From positions 31,715,475 through 31,779,474 of the forward strand of contig NC_023751.2 in NCBI RefSeq assembly GCF_000499845.2: a stretch of 64,000 nt of DNA, read 5' to 3'. Below are positions 37,225 to 48,144 of the stretch, piece after piece (position 1 is the first letter of the stretch; the number at the start of each line of letters is the position of its first letter). A program made the translations under genes and the position numbers. The stretch comes from Phaseolus vulgaris (taxonomy: Eukaryota; Streptophyta; Magnoliopsida; Fabales; Fabaceae). The notes under the pieces are model-generated. The model saw nothing but the letters and a program-made list of their open reading frames with translations, did not search any database and was not told where the DNA came from.

Positions 37225-38926
37225 ATGGCTGGAACGCTTCCAGGAGTTGAATGTGCAAGAAGGAGAAGATTCCATAGATGCTTGGATTCAAACTCAACTT
37301 CTTTAGCTTCACATGTATCCACAAGGCGCTCTTCTTTTGGTTTGTATGCAAGTAACCATGGATATTGTTCTTCCTTGTCCACTTCACAGGTGTGTTCCTA
37401 ATATCTTTAAGTACCTTTTCATTTCTATGCACATTTTATCATTAATTTTCTTCCCGGGTTTTAATGAAAACAGCAAAGAGACATGTTATACAAGAGACAC
37501 CCTGAGGAGGATATGGTAGGAGCAGCCAGAGAAGCCAGACAGAGATTGGATGACAAGTTTAGAGCACAAAGGATGTCAGATAACAAAAGGTATACAAAAA
37601 AGTCAAAACCAAAAAGTTGTTTTTTATGCAGCTCTGATTATCTTGAAGAAGCATCATAATACTATAAAAGCATAGCCAAATCAAAGAACAAGCAGTACTA
37701 GGCTTGGCCTAGCTTAGAGGAAATACATACTACTTTTGGTCATATTTAAACAACACCATAGTTTCAAAAACTCCCCTTCTTATGTCTAGATGAAGAACTA
37801 GACATTCTGCATAAAAGGGCATTCCACACCAGAAACTATGCAGCAGATACTGCTAGAGACCCATCTGACTGAAACCATAGCAATTCTGTGACCAATTATT
37901 TGAGCCTAAGCATCAAACTGCATAAGGAAAAAAACATTTTCCTATCAAGTGTAACACACCACAACAGATTTAGTAATTGTCCCTCATGTCTATTGCAACC
38001 ACTTCCGCAGATCTGATTATCGGACCCAACTAGCAGTGTCAATTTTTTATAATATCAATCAATTAGAAATTATCAATGCCAGGATTTTTAAAGTAGCCAT
38101 TGAATTAACTTATCATACATTACTCAATGTGAGTTTATGTCAGTGTCTTTTGTTGGAGATCTACGTATACTAGGATAATGACAGAGTTTATCTAGAGTGA
38201 AAATAAACTTCTTATTAACCGATTTTATAAGATCGAGTTAGATTTAAATTACACTTTTTAATATATTTGTTTAATTTAACCGGTTTTATAAGATCGAGTT
38301 AGATTTAAATTACACTTTTTAATATATTTGTTTAATTGTTTGTGTTTTCTGAAATTGGTGTTTCATGTCATGGTATGGCTACAATATCAGCTTTCTTCAG
38401 GCTCAAATAGCTCTTGTATTTAATTTTGTGGAATAGTTGGTTCATGACTAAGTTGAATTTTAGCATATCAGATATATGATCCTACTATATATTGTCCTAA
38501 CTTCAGGCTTAAATAATTGTTACTTATTGTTGTAAGTTTTTGGAATTGGTGGTTCATGACACCTAGAAGAATAATCACACATAAGTGAGTGATATTTTCT
38601 CTATTTTGTTTTGGAAACTTATGGTTTAACTAATTAACAGACAAAACAGTACAACATGTGTGGAGGGCGAAAGAACAAGGATAACAGAGTTGCACACAGA
38701 GGTATATGGGTCAAAGAAGAGTGGTGCAAGGAAATTCAGTTGGACTAGATGGAGCTGGAAGGCCTCTGAACAAGAGGACTGTGCCGTGTGCTTGGAATCA
38801 TTCAGAGTTGGAGAGACACTGATCCATCTTCCTTGTGCACATAAGTTCCATGACAGATGCTTGAAACCATGGTTGGAAAACAATTCTCATTGTCCATGTT
38901 GCAGAACAACCATTCTTTCCCTCTAG
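37225..38926 (+). CDS. RING-H2 finger E3 ubiquitin ligase, 3 exons, 188 aa
   Basis: Exons are 37225-37389, 37474-37589 and 38641-38926. All introns are GT-AG, the phases agree, and the sum is 567 nt. The start MAGTLPGVECARRRR is a basic N-terminus that I remember from a group of plant RING-H2 proteins. A charged helical stretch follows (EARQRLDDKFRAQR in exon 2). The C-terminus is a complete RING-H2 finger with ligands Cys141, Cys144, Cys159, His161, His164, Cys167, Cys178 and Cys181. A RING of this type recruits an E2 and passes ubiquitin to a substrate; the substrate is unknown. There is no membrane segment. The second intron (37590-38640) hosts a decayed TRIM LTR with a tandem duplication. 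Confidence 0.88.
38151..38338 (+). repeat. Decayed solo TRIM LTR in RING intron 2, with 61-bp tandem duplication
   Basis: It begins TGTTGGAGATC at 38151 and later carries 'aaccgattttataagatcgagttag', the same order as the TRIM LTRs at 18.36 and 32.33 kb. Its last third is duplicated with a 61-bp period (38216-38276 and 38277-38337); the two units differ very little. No primer-binding site follows. Confidence 0.7.
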
Positions 38927-40876
38927 ATTTAACTTTTCCTTGTGTTCAATTGTAGACTGAGATGGATAAAACATGAACTCAAATGTTTGAAAATTTGAAC
39001 TTCAGAGTGATCATGTGTATCTAATCTAGCACATTTGAAGATTAATCACTGATTATTTTGGCAAGCTCAGATGAAATTATCATAAACTTGATAGGAAATC
39101 ATCAAAAAGTTGATTATCGATAGTTTGGATGGAATTAAAAATAGTTCTTCAAAACTAGATGGATCTGTTTAGTTTAGAAATTGAAGTGAATTAAATTATT
39201 CATTAGTTCAGAAAACTAGTTTTATGCTTAAAAAACTGAACTGAACTATTAAAGGTTATTAAATTATAATTTTTTTAAAACTGCACTGTCTTTACTTTTA
39301 CAACTTGAGAATTAAGCTTTTTTTAAACTAAATTATTCAGCTATAGTAAATGAATATGTATAAAACAACATTCACTTTAATCTTATAATTTTACTTAAAA
39401 CACATAATGCTACACTGAAGAGCATAACATGTACATGTACTTTATAATAAATAGGTTAGTCATACATTCGGTTTACAAGGAAAAACTAAGTTAGAATCAA
39501 CTATATAACTACATTCTTGTCAACTTGTGACTCTTAAACAATTTTCACATTTAATTAATGTATCTTCATGAGGTTCATGGATTAGATTTCGTCATCCTTT
39601 TATTTTGTGTCTTACCTTTACAAGGTACTTCTTTTAATTTTATTTTTAAATTACATAATAATTTATAGTTAAACAATAGCATAAAAATCTTTATATTCTC
39701 CTTATATTTCAATTGAATTCATAATTTGTTCATACTCGAAACGTATTATTTAGTGATTCAAACGCTTGATTTTACATGTAAAGGATATTTTATAACATTT
39801 CTGACGAGAGAGAAGAAAAATAAGTTGACAAAAAGAAAGTATTTAGTAAGAAAACAGAAATAGGAGAGAAAGTAAATAGGTGTTAGAAAAAAAAATGGAA
39901 AAAATAATTAACTTCCGAAAGATTATTTAATTTAAAAAATTATTTTTATTATTAATACATTTCTCAACAATTCCAACCTTCTCTTTACATAAATGATTTT
40001 ACTTTAAGTTATAAATGATTTTAATTTAAATTAATTTAAGAGAAAAATTTTGTTAACACCGTAAAAAATATACATTTAACATTGTTTATAATAATATAAT
40101 AATATTTTTAAATTAAAAAATAAAATAAAATAAAATAAAATATTAATTTATTAAAATGTGAAGGATATAATTTTACTTATCATCACCTTAATTTAATACT
40201 TTCTTACTACCAAAGCTGTCAATTACTCCAATTTTGAATCAAATTTCAGTTTAAATTTTCCTATTTAACTTTTTTTCTGTGCCAAAGGATAACCAAAATC
40301 TTCTGAATTTTCTCTTACTGCCTATTTCAGCTGTGTAATAATTTTTTCAATATAAAATTGGAACAAACCTTTAATTCTTTGTTACAATTTTTATTTATTT
40401 ATTATTTTTAACTGTTTTAGTTTTCATATTTTTTAAAACTACATAATTTTGTATATATTTATTTGTGAATTTCAGTTACTTAAATAATTTTTTATAATAT
40501 ATTAAATCAATATATACTTTTTTTTACATTTAGAGTTAAAACTATTGAATTTTTAAAATATCAAGATTAAAATTGTCAAAAAAATATAAAAAAAAAATCT
40601 AAATCAGATACAAAAAAAGTTAAAAATTAAATATTTTATTTTTTGAAAAAAAAACATATTTCTTAAATAATTTTGTTAAGTTTAGTTTCAAGTGGGACAT
40701 TTGCAATTGCCATCCCCATTAAGCAACGGCTAGTTCCCTCTCTTTCGTCATCATCATGTGACCGTTCAGCACACCACCCCAGATTCTTCAAAATACATCA
40801 TTGTTGTTTCTTCTACTATTTCTACAAAAACACCATTTACATTGTTGTGCAAAATTCTTGTTCTTTGTAGGAAAAA
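38927..40876. other. AT-rich intergenic DNA and leader of the next gene
   Basis: No gene is supported. A TTCTTTGTAG immediately before the ATG at 40877 could be an intron acceptor, which would place most of the leader further upstream. Confidence 0.45.
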
Positions 40877-43480
40877 ATGGGGTACTCAAATGCACCCACT
40901 GCATATTACTCCACTCTGCACGATTCAATCACTTCTCTATGCAAGACCATTCTTCCCTTGGGTCTCAAGAAACGGTGTTTGGTTTCCGCAGAGCACAGGC
41001 TGTGGAAACTTCAATCCGACAACCTCAAATGGCAGCAAGACTCTCTCCATCAGATTCTCAACTTGTTGGCTCTACACAAAGATGACATCCTATCTGAAAC
41101 AGAGGTTTCAGCTTTCAGGACCCATTTGCTTGACACCCTTCTTGTCTCTCCCCCTCCGCAACAGGATTATGCCCCCATCATCAAAGACAAGCTTATGTTC
41201 TTACAGGTGAGTACTACTAGTTTTGATCTGGGAAGAATCTCACTTTTGCCTTCATTTGGCATTGACCCTCTTTGAGATTGTGTTTCCTTGGGTGATTTAA
41301 CCACTTGAGAGGAAGGACCCTATAATGTTTCCAAATATTTTTAACCACTTAAAAGTAACAATCTTTTTGTAGTAAATACATTTTTGTACAAATCCATTTT
41401 TTTGCTATCTTTAACAGATGTAACTTTATTTGGATTGATAGAAAAATTACTGAGCAAAATAAGATAGAATGAAGGTTTTAAATTGCAGTCCTTATGTTAT
41501 GGAGAATTTTAGATAAAGGAGTTGATAGCACATTGACCCCAATTACATTTATGTTTGCGGTTTTGTTACAATTTTTTGATGTTGCTGAAAAATAAGAAAA
41601 AACGTTTCTTATTTGTCCCAATTGTGGATGATGTGTATAGACTCTAAAACTAGTGAATTGTGGCTGAGTCACAACAAAGATTTTGAATTCCAGTTATTGT
41701 TGCAATTTTTTGATGTTGCTGAAAAGTAGGAAAAAGCGTTTCTTATTAGTCCCAATTGTGCTAGGGATGATGTGTATAGACTCCAAAACTAGTGAATTGT
41801 GGCTGAGATCACAACAAAGATTTTGAATTCCAGTTATGGTTGCAATTTTGGACAGAATATTAATAAGAAGTTCAACTTTTGAGTTACTTAAGTTTTAACG
41901 AAATGTGACAGTGCTTAATTACTGACACATTTTACTTGTTGGTGCCAGGAACTTCTTCATGCCAAATGCATTTCTGAAGGAGAGTATCAATCTTCAAGAA
42001 GGCCTTTGCTTGTGAGATTGGCAGTTCAAGGAGGTGAGATTAAAGGCAGGGAAATGATAATTTCAGGGTTGAAAAACACAAAAGAAAATCCAGAGGAAGA
42101 ATGGTCAGATATTGATTTGAAGGATGATCAGTGCTTGATGAACAAAGAGAAGTCAAATTCAAAGAAGACATCAAAGCAGCCAAGGAAGCAGGCTATGAAA
42201 GGAGCATCCTCGGTTTTAAGCTTTGGATCTCCTTTCAAATCTGGGAAAAACTCCATGGAGAAGAGCATATTCAATTCACCCACTTTACACATGCACTCAG
42301 CACAATCAAAAGTCCTTTCTCCTTCTATCTTTACCCAAAGTGAATTGAGGCATTCTAAGGAAAACAAACCCTTCTGGGATGGATCAGAGAAGATGAAGAG
42401 GAAGCCATTTAGAGCTCTATTTCATAGGGATAAAAATAAGAAAGAGGGGCATGGTGGTGGTGGAGATCATCATGGTCTTGAGACAGAGAAATCATCAAAA
42501 AAGCAATGGGGGTATGATGGGTTGAGGAAATGGAAGGAAAGTGACACAGATGATGACACAGCTCCTTTGTCTCTAAATGAGAGGTCCGATAGTGAGGCCT
42601 ACTTGCCTTCCTATAAGCTTTCAAGAGGATGTGGTGAGGTGTCGCTGATGAACAAGTTGCAGCATGATCAATCACCATCTGCTTTTTCCGTGGATGATAA
42701 GGTTTGAGAACTTGAAACACTTCCTTTGTTTTTCAAACTGCAAATTACATTTGCTTTTGGAAAAAAGGAACACGAAGAGCTATTTTGAACATTGAGCCAA
42801 ATTTCTTTATGAATAAACAGGTTTTGGGGGACAATGTAAAGAAGGAGCTGTCAAGAATTCCTACAGAAATGAGGAGCAGAAATACAGAAACGAGGAGTGC
42901 AAATACAAATCTCAACTTCTCGTATGTCATCTGTCAATTATTTCATTTTCTATGTTTGACATCCATCTGCATATTTCTTAGAAATGCAATTTTACTTACT
43001 TTTTTATTGTATAAAACAGAAGTGATCAGAAAGCAAGCAAATAGGTTAATCTTGTTTTGTAAGAAGGGTTAATGTGTGAATTTTGGACACCAAATTCTAG
43101 CAAACAATATAGGAACTAAAAAATAGTTAGATCAAACTATAGGGGAACCAAGTCGGTAATTTAACATATGTTTTTTCATTATAGCAGTAGAACTATTATT
43201 ATCTGTTCCCAAGGTTTCAAGTGTTGCTAACAAGTGTGGTTTCTTATTGTGTTGAAGACCAAGGTGTGACCTGCACAGTGAAGAAGCGGTGAAGAAACAA
43301 CTGAAAAACCGTGTTGGAGAAATGGAAACTAGGCACAATGATGCAGAAATGAAACATGAAAACTCGATGGGGTGGACAACATTTGAAGACGAGGAAAACC
43401 TTCACCCAAATCTTTTTGTTCACCATGATAAATCATTGCGAAGCCTTAGCAACAATCCATTTTCTTCATGGTTAGAGTAA
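40877..43480 (+). CDS. Plant-specific protein of unknown function, 4 exons, 468 aa
   Basis: Exons are 40877-41206, 41949-42701, 42821-42921 and 43258-43480. All introns are GT-AG, the phases agree, and the sum is 1407 nt. Residues 1-140 look folded and conserved: STLHDSITSLCKTILP, LWKLQSDNLKWQQDSLHQIL and a segment with SAFRTHLLDTLL. The rest is charged and low in hydrophobics, with Lys/Ser-rich tracts, a Gly-His stretch (GHGGGGDHHG) and an acidic DTDDDT patch. The C-terminal exon has a Lys/Glu-rich helix and ends NPFSSWLE. I do not recognise a named domain; similar proteins exist in other plants as uncharacterised proteins (memory, not searched). There is no signal peptide or membrane segment. 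Confidence 0.85.
41564..41837 (+). repeat. Intronic tandem duplication, about 134-140 bp units
   Basis: Within intron 1 of the preceding gene, 41564-41697 and 41698-41837 repeat the same text. Shared phrases are 'caattttttgatgttgctgaaaa', 'cccaattgtg', 'ggatgatgtgtatagactc' and 'caaagattttgaattccagtta'. Unit 2 carries a small 'ctag' insertion. A third copy starts ('tggttgcaatttt', 41838) and stops. Confidence 0.85.
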
Positions 43481-43731
43481 AAGTGGTACTGTTTGAATTA
43501 TTTGTATAATATCTGTGTTGCTATCATAATGTGGTCTCCTTGACAATATTTACATTTACATAGGCAAAAAAATTTTAATGTATTATGGAACTTTACGTAA
43601 AGAGAGGAAAAGTTGATAGATTTACCTTTAGTGTGACTCTTATCACATTTTTATTTCATGACTCATCCTTCAATGTTTTTGAAATTATTGGATCCGTAAT
43701 TTCTATTCTTCTTAAGTCTTAAAAAGAAGAA
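43481..43731. other. 3' flank of the unknown-function gene
   Basis: This is presumably 3' UTR and terminator of the preceding gene. No other feature is seen before the gypsy LTR. Confidence 0.4.
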
Positions 43732-44152
43732 TGTATTATATACTGGTAAGGCCCGCATAACCGAGACTATGACTCGGCACTCGGTCCAAACCGACTAACA
43801 CCTCAAAGACCATTACGCATAAGCAGGATTAGTAACTAATCAGCGATCAAAAGTTAGGTAATGTACTTCTAAACATGATTCAACTCCCTAGTTTGATCCA
43901 ATAAGAAAGAGTATATGATAATCATATAAATAGACACAAATTCCAAGTATCAGGTACGTCATTATACAATACTCAGAGTATCGAGTGTCAAATTCTCACT
44001 TGAGCGTTGGAGTGCCTTTTGCAGGTACCATTTGAGCCCTGACTTCACGGAGACCGAGAGGCAGAGCAGTGAAAGGAGAATGAGGAGCCTGCTTTAAGAA
44101 GAAGAGATGATCGGTCGAATTATTCTCTTGGTTCCAACCCCGTTCAAGAACA
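43732..44152 (+). repeat. Ty3/gypsy (Tat/Ogre-like) LTR, plus orientation
   Basis: It starts near TGTATTATATACTGG and ends at ...TTCAAGAACA. It is followed by the leader phrase 'attgacgtccattgtgggg', a changed form of the primer-site region common to plant Tat-lineage elements. The LTR is clearly GC-richer than its surroundings ('ccgagactatgactcggcactcggtcc'). Its start is approximate. Confidence 0.6.
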
Positions 44153-44395
44153 ATTGACGTCCATTGTGGGGTCGAGAGAATCATCTTGAAAAAGAAAGTA
44201 AATGGTATCAACCCCTAAGCATGGTGAACGAGAAGATGTCTGATGCTGAGCAGATGACACTCTTGATGTCTTTGTAGAAGGAGATTGCAGAGATGAAGAG
44301 AAAGAACGAAGAGACTAAGTGGAAGAATGAAGATGAGATCTTAGCTCTCCAAAAGGAGAACAAAGAGATGAAAAGAAAGTTCGTGGAAGGGGTTC
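44153..44395 (+). pseudogene. Gypsy primer site and first part of gag, plus orientation
   Basis: After the leader, an ATG at 44221 opens a gag start rich in Lys and Glu, interrupted by a TAG at 44275-44277. A TAG stands at the same place in the opposing copy (45782-45865 read on the minus strand). At about 44395 the text switches to minus-strand gag-protease of the same family. Confidence 0.65.
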
Positions 44396-45925
44396 ATCCA
44401 CCGAGTTGCCCTGGTCCACCAGCGTTTTCATGATGGTGAACTTCTCAATGTCGACCGATATCACCATAGGATCGTCCTGTGAGGGGTTGACACCCTTGAA
44501 ATCTTCGTTGATGAAGGTGATGGATGACATCCTCGGTCGGAATTAAACGACTTTTACCTGATGCACTGTCCTTAGGTGTTTTTTTTCTGGCGCTGTTGGA
44601 GCTGCCTCCTCCAGCGAATCCCCTAGCGATTGTGTTGATGACCTCTCGGTCATCCCTTCTTCCATTCCTCCTTGAAGGGTCCTCCCTTCTCGGTCGACAC
44701 TTGGGTGGCGGTCATCTTATATTCTCATAGAGGTGTAGTCTCTTCACTCGTTTGCTCCCTTCGCGAGGATCGCTTTGCACCTGAGTCCCCTTGTATAAAT
44801 CGGTGGAGATGCTCGGCTTGGATAAGTTCCTCGATCTCATCCTTCAATGTCTGACACTCCTCAGTGGTGTGTCTACTGTTTATATGGTAACGACACTTAA
44901 GAGTGCAGCCGGTGTTCTCAGGGCTTGCAACCCTCCTTAGTGGTGGAATTAGCTCGGCACTCAAAGCCTCGTCTAAGATTTTTCCCTTCTTGATGCTTAG
45001 GGGGGTGTATCTTGTGAATCGGTGTCCCCGAATATCTCTGCACCAATCCCCTCTACCAACAGTTGGTCGGTTCTAACCCTCCTCCCTTATCACTTGCTTT
45101 GGAATTCCTGAACTTTCTCAGTTCTTATAACTGCATGAACTTAGCGGTCCTCCACCTAAGCTCGTCCCAGTTTGCAGCTGACTACATGCACAAACTGTCA
45201 GCAAAAGGTCTCGGTCGTAAGGCCGTGATCATGTGATGCATGACCATGTTCAGGCTTAGATTCTGAATGCTTATGGCTACCTTCCCAAACTTCCTCAAGG
45301 ACTCCCCCTTCCCCTGGCGAATGTTAACCAGGGCGATGGAGGTCAGGTGAGGTGGTCGGGTGGCAGCGAACTGTGTCTTAAACTTGGACACTAGGGTCTC
45401 AAAGTTGTCGATGGAGTTTGGAGAGCTTCGTAAACCAGCTCAAAGCTCCCCCTCCTTTCAGTGACGTAGGGAACACTCGACACAAAACTGCATCGTCCGA
45501 AGTGTACATGCTCATGTGTGGTGTACACGTTCATGTGCTCATCAGGGTTGATCGTGTCATCATAACGTTCCATGTTAAGCCTTTCCACTTATCTGGTAGT
45601 GGAACTCCAATTATGGAATCGGTGAAGGGGTGTCGGCGGACCGAGTCCAGAGTACCGGTCATAGGGACCGACCTATTTGGATAAGATTCACCCTCAACTT
45701 CCTGGGTGGATCTTATGCCTCGGCTCCTCAACGGTTCTAGAGCTAGGATCTTATCTTCATTTTTTCTCTTAGTCTCTGCCATCTCCTTCTACATAGACAT
45801 CAAGAGCAACATCTGCCCAGCATCAGACTTCTTCTCGTTCATCATGCTTCGGGTTGATACCATTTACTTTTCTTCTTCAAGTTGATTCTCCGTGGGCTCC
45901 AATTGTTCTTGAACGAGGTTAGACC
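44396..45925 (-). pseudogene. Gypsy (Tat/Ogre-like) gag and protease fragment, minus orientation
   Basis: Read on the minus strand from 45925, the order is end of an LTR and leader (about 45925-45870), gag start (about 45865), gag segments PFTDSIIGVPLPDKWKG (about 45620), the DPDEH-MNVYTTH-like phrase (about 45530), SKFKTQFA and SIALVNIRQGKGESLR (about 45390-45290), MHHMITALRP (about 45240), then CRYHINSRHTTEEC (about 44890-44850) and the protease phrase DEDFKG-x-NPSQDDPMVIS with LVDQG (about 44500-44410). Stops and frame shifts break it. The gag-protease layout and phrases are those of plant Tat-lineage elements (family knowledge). Confidence 0.75.
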
Positions 45926-46300
45926 CAAAGCTATGGAACTTGTGAGTAGTTTGTAGAAATTGAATGACCTTACTGTTGTTATGTTTTATTGAATCAATTG
46001 AGTATGCCCTAATCTTTGAATCCCCATTTTGTTTTACGCTTCCTCAGCCAGGTTTGAAATAGTGGAGCAAGTAAAGTTTATTAGCATAACACAAAAAGCG
46101 TTCCACATCATATTAATATGTTTGCTAGTGGTAATAGCTTCTCGGAAAAATTGATGAGTATCCAGAACTATCTAAGAAATCTTCATTGGTTGGTTTAAAT
46201 AGCCCCGAACTATCAAACAAATGAGTATCCCGAACCTTATTTAATTTTTTTATTTAAAAATTAATAAAATATTTTAATAATAATACGATATTTTCATTTA
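45926..46300. other. Intergenic DNA, nothing recognised
   Basis: There is no LTR at this side of the minus-strand gypsy piece, so it is truncated at about 45925. Confidence 0.4.
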
Positions 46301-46974
46301 TTTATAAGACAACTGCTACCACTAATAGCCGTCTTTGTAGACCAAACACTTTGGTCTAAAACGACATATTTACTTTAGAGCCGCCGTTTTACACTGATTT
46401 TATTATCCTAATTCGTAGCGCGCCACTTACACTTTCGTATTTTCTTTGTCTTTTCGCGCTTTGTCTTCCTTCTTTGCTTCGTGCTCTCTTTGCTTCTTCT
46501 TCATCTTCAAGCTCTTTGCCATTGTGTAAGTTTCTTTCATTCACTTACCATTGCTTATTTGTTTCTCTTATCCTTTTCTGTCCTTCATTATTGGTGAAAG
46601 TTTTCATTGCCTACTGTTTCATTGTCTTCCACCACTGCTGTCTTCATTGGTTATTTTATGTTCCTCCGTTGGTTCTTCGCCACTACTAGCCTCCGCTGCC
46701 GTGAGCTCGTTGCTGCTCTTCACCACCACCATTGCTGAGATTAGGGCACCATGTTTTTTCTCATTCAAAACATGAATAATTGCAATTTTTTAAAGGTTAT
46801 TAAAACGACGACTTTTACCATAACTGCCATTTTAGACTGAATGTAACACGACGGCTAAATAGCCGCCTTCTTTGCTTAAAGAGAATAGACTATGTGCTGA
46901 AAAACAACGGTCAGAAAGCTGCCATTTTAAGGCTAAAATAACTGTCGTTTTTCACCTTTTCTGCACCAGTGATT
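46300..46974. mobile_element. Probable CACTA-like non-autonomous element or remnant
   Basis: The right end, read inward on the minus strand, starts CACTGGTGCAGAAAAGG (terminus at 46971). Subterminal words such as 'gccgccgtttta', 'aaacgacgac', 'cgacggctaaatagccgcc' and 'aactgtcgttttt' recur in both orientations near 46327-46400 and 46800-46950. The left terminus could not be fixed (a CACTAATAGCC at 46320 is a candidate, without a matching target duplication). The pyrimidine-rich centre has a short chance frame. Confidence 0.45.
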
Positions 46975-48140
46975 GTTGAATATAGTTCCTAGGAATTTGG
47001 AACTTGAGATATTGAGTATTTATTTAGAATTGATTAGAAAATAAAATAATGATACTAATTATGAAACTATTAGTATGCTGTTATAATAAATAACTATGTT
47101 ATATCCCTTAGTTCAAATAATCAATGACTACTTTCAATTATTAGCTTACCAAATGGGTTGAATTGGGGATGTATTGGTAATTCCTCAAAAGAAAATCCTT
47201 CTTAATATGAATCATTGAACAACAAACACCACCAAGATCATTCTAACAATCATATAGAAAACCCTTTATGTCATAAGAAAAAGACAAACGACATATCAAA
47301 GAGAAACCATAACCATTTGGGAAGGAGTTTAGATTATGTAAGGAGGGAACAACCAAAATAATTTAGAAATGAATTAACAAGGACTAGAAATGAGATATTT
47401 CAACAAACTAAATGATTTATCAAAATTGAATTACGAAGAGGGTGTAAAAATCCCTTATTTACTAAGTTCTCTTATAGAAGAGTAGACAATTGAAAATATA
47501 GCTCTATTTGAATGTGGAGATATAACATTAAATGAAAAAGAAAAAATGAAGTATTTTTGAAGTTTCCTAAAAAAAAATGTTTTTACTTGGTTTAACACTT
47601 TATCACCAAATTCGATTTATAATTGGATTCAATTGGAAGAAATTTTACTTAAGATTTTTTTAAAGGAGAAATTAAAGTAGGTCTAATTTACTTGACAAAC
47701 ATTAAAATATATAATAGTGAGAATATCAATGATTATCTAAATTAATTTAGAGAAAAAAAATCAAGATGTTATACTCAAATCCTTGATCATCAGTTGATTC
47801 GTTTGACAATAACAAGATTATATTTTTTGATAAGAAAGAAAATGGTAAATTTACCCTTAAAAGATATGACCTAATTCACGAATGAAGTTAGAAGAATTAA
47901 TAAAGTTTAATAAAGAACATACTAAAAATTTGATAGACTGATGAAGAAAATAGAATATCTACAACTTTTATGAATAATAAAAAATAAAATAAAATGGACA
48001 AGAACAACTTGTCTAGGTTGACAATACCTACTACTACCAATGAGAGCAAATGGAGTGACATAGTCAATCCCAAGGAAATCTACCATTATTGCAAAGAACA
48101 AATGGAAGATTCACTATTTCAAGAAGAGGGTTAATGATTT
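46975..48140 (+). pseudogene. Decayed retrotransposon gag fragment
   Basis: Around 47440-47660 the plus strand gives, with stops, a phrase like VKIPYLLSSLIEE followed by FTWFNTLSPNSIYNWIQLEE, the retrotransposon gag signature (WFN-LP-NSI-W-L). The remainder, up to 'ttattgcaaagaac' near 48080, gives short Lys/Glu-rich pieces. The limits are uncertain. Confidence 0.45.
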
Positions 48141-48144
48141 ATTA

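Noticed and set aside
37001..37432. 143-residue minus-strand frame opposite the RING gene's first exon
   Set aside because: It overlaps a well-supported exon on the other strand, has no domain and no splice partners.
46474..46775. Ser- and Leu-rich frames that look like a signal peptide
   Set aside because: They lie in a pyrimidine-rich centre of a probable transposon; such sequence readily gives Ser/Leu-rich frames by chance.
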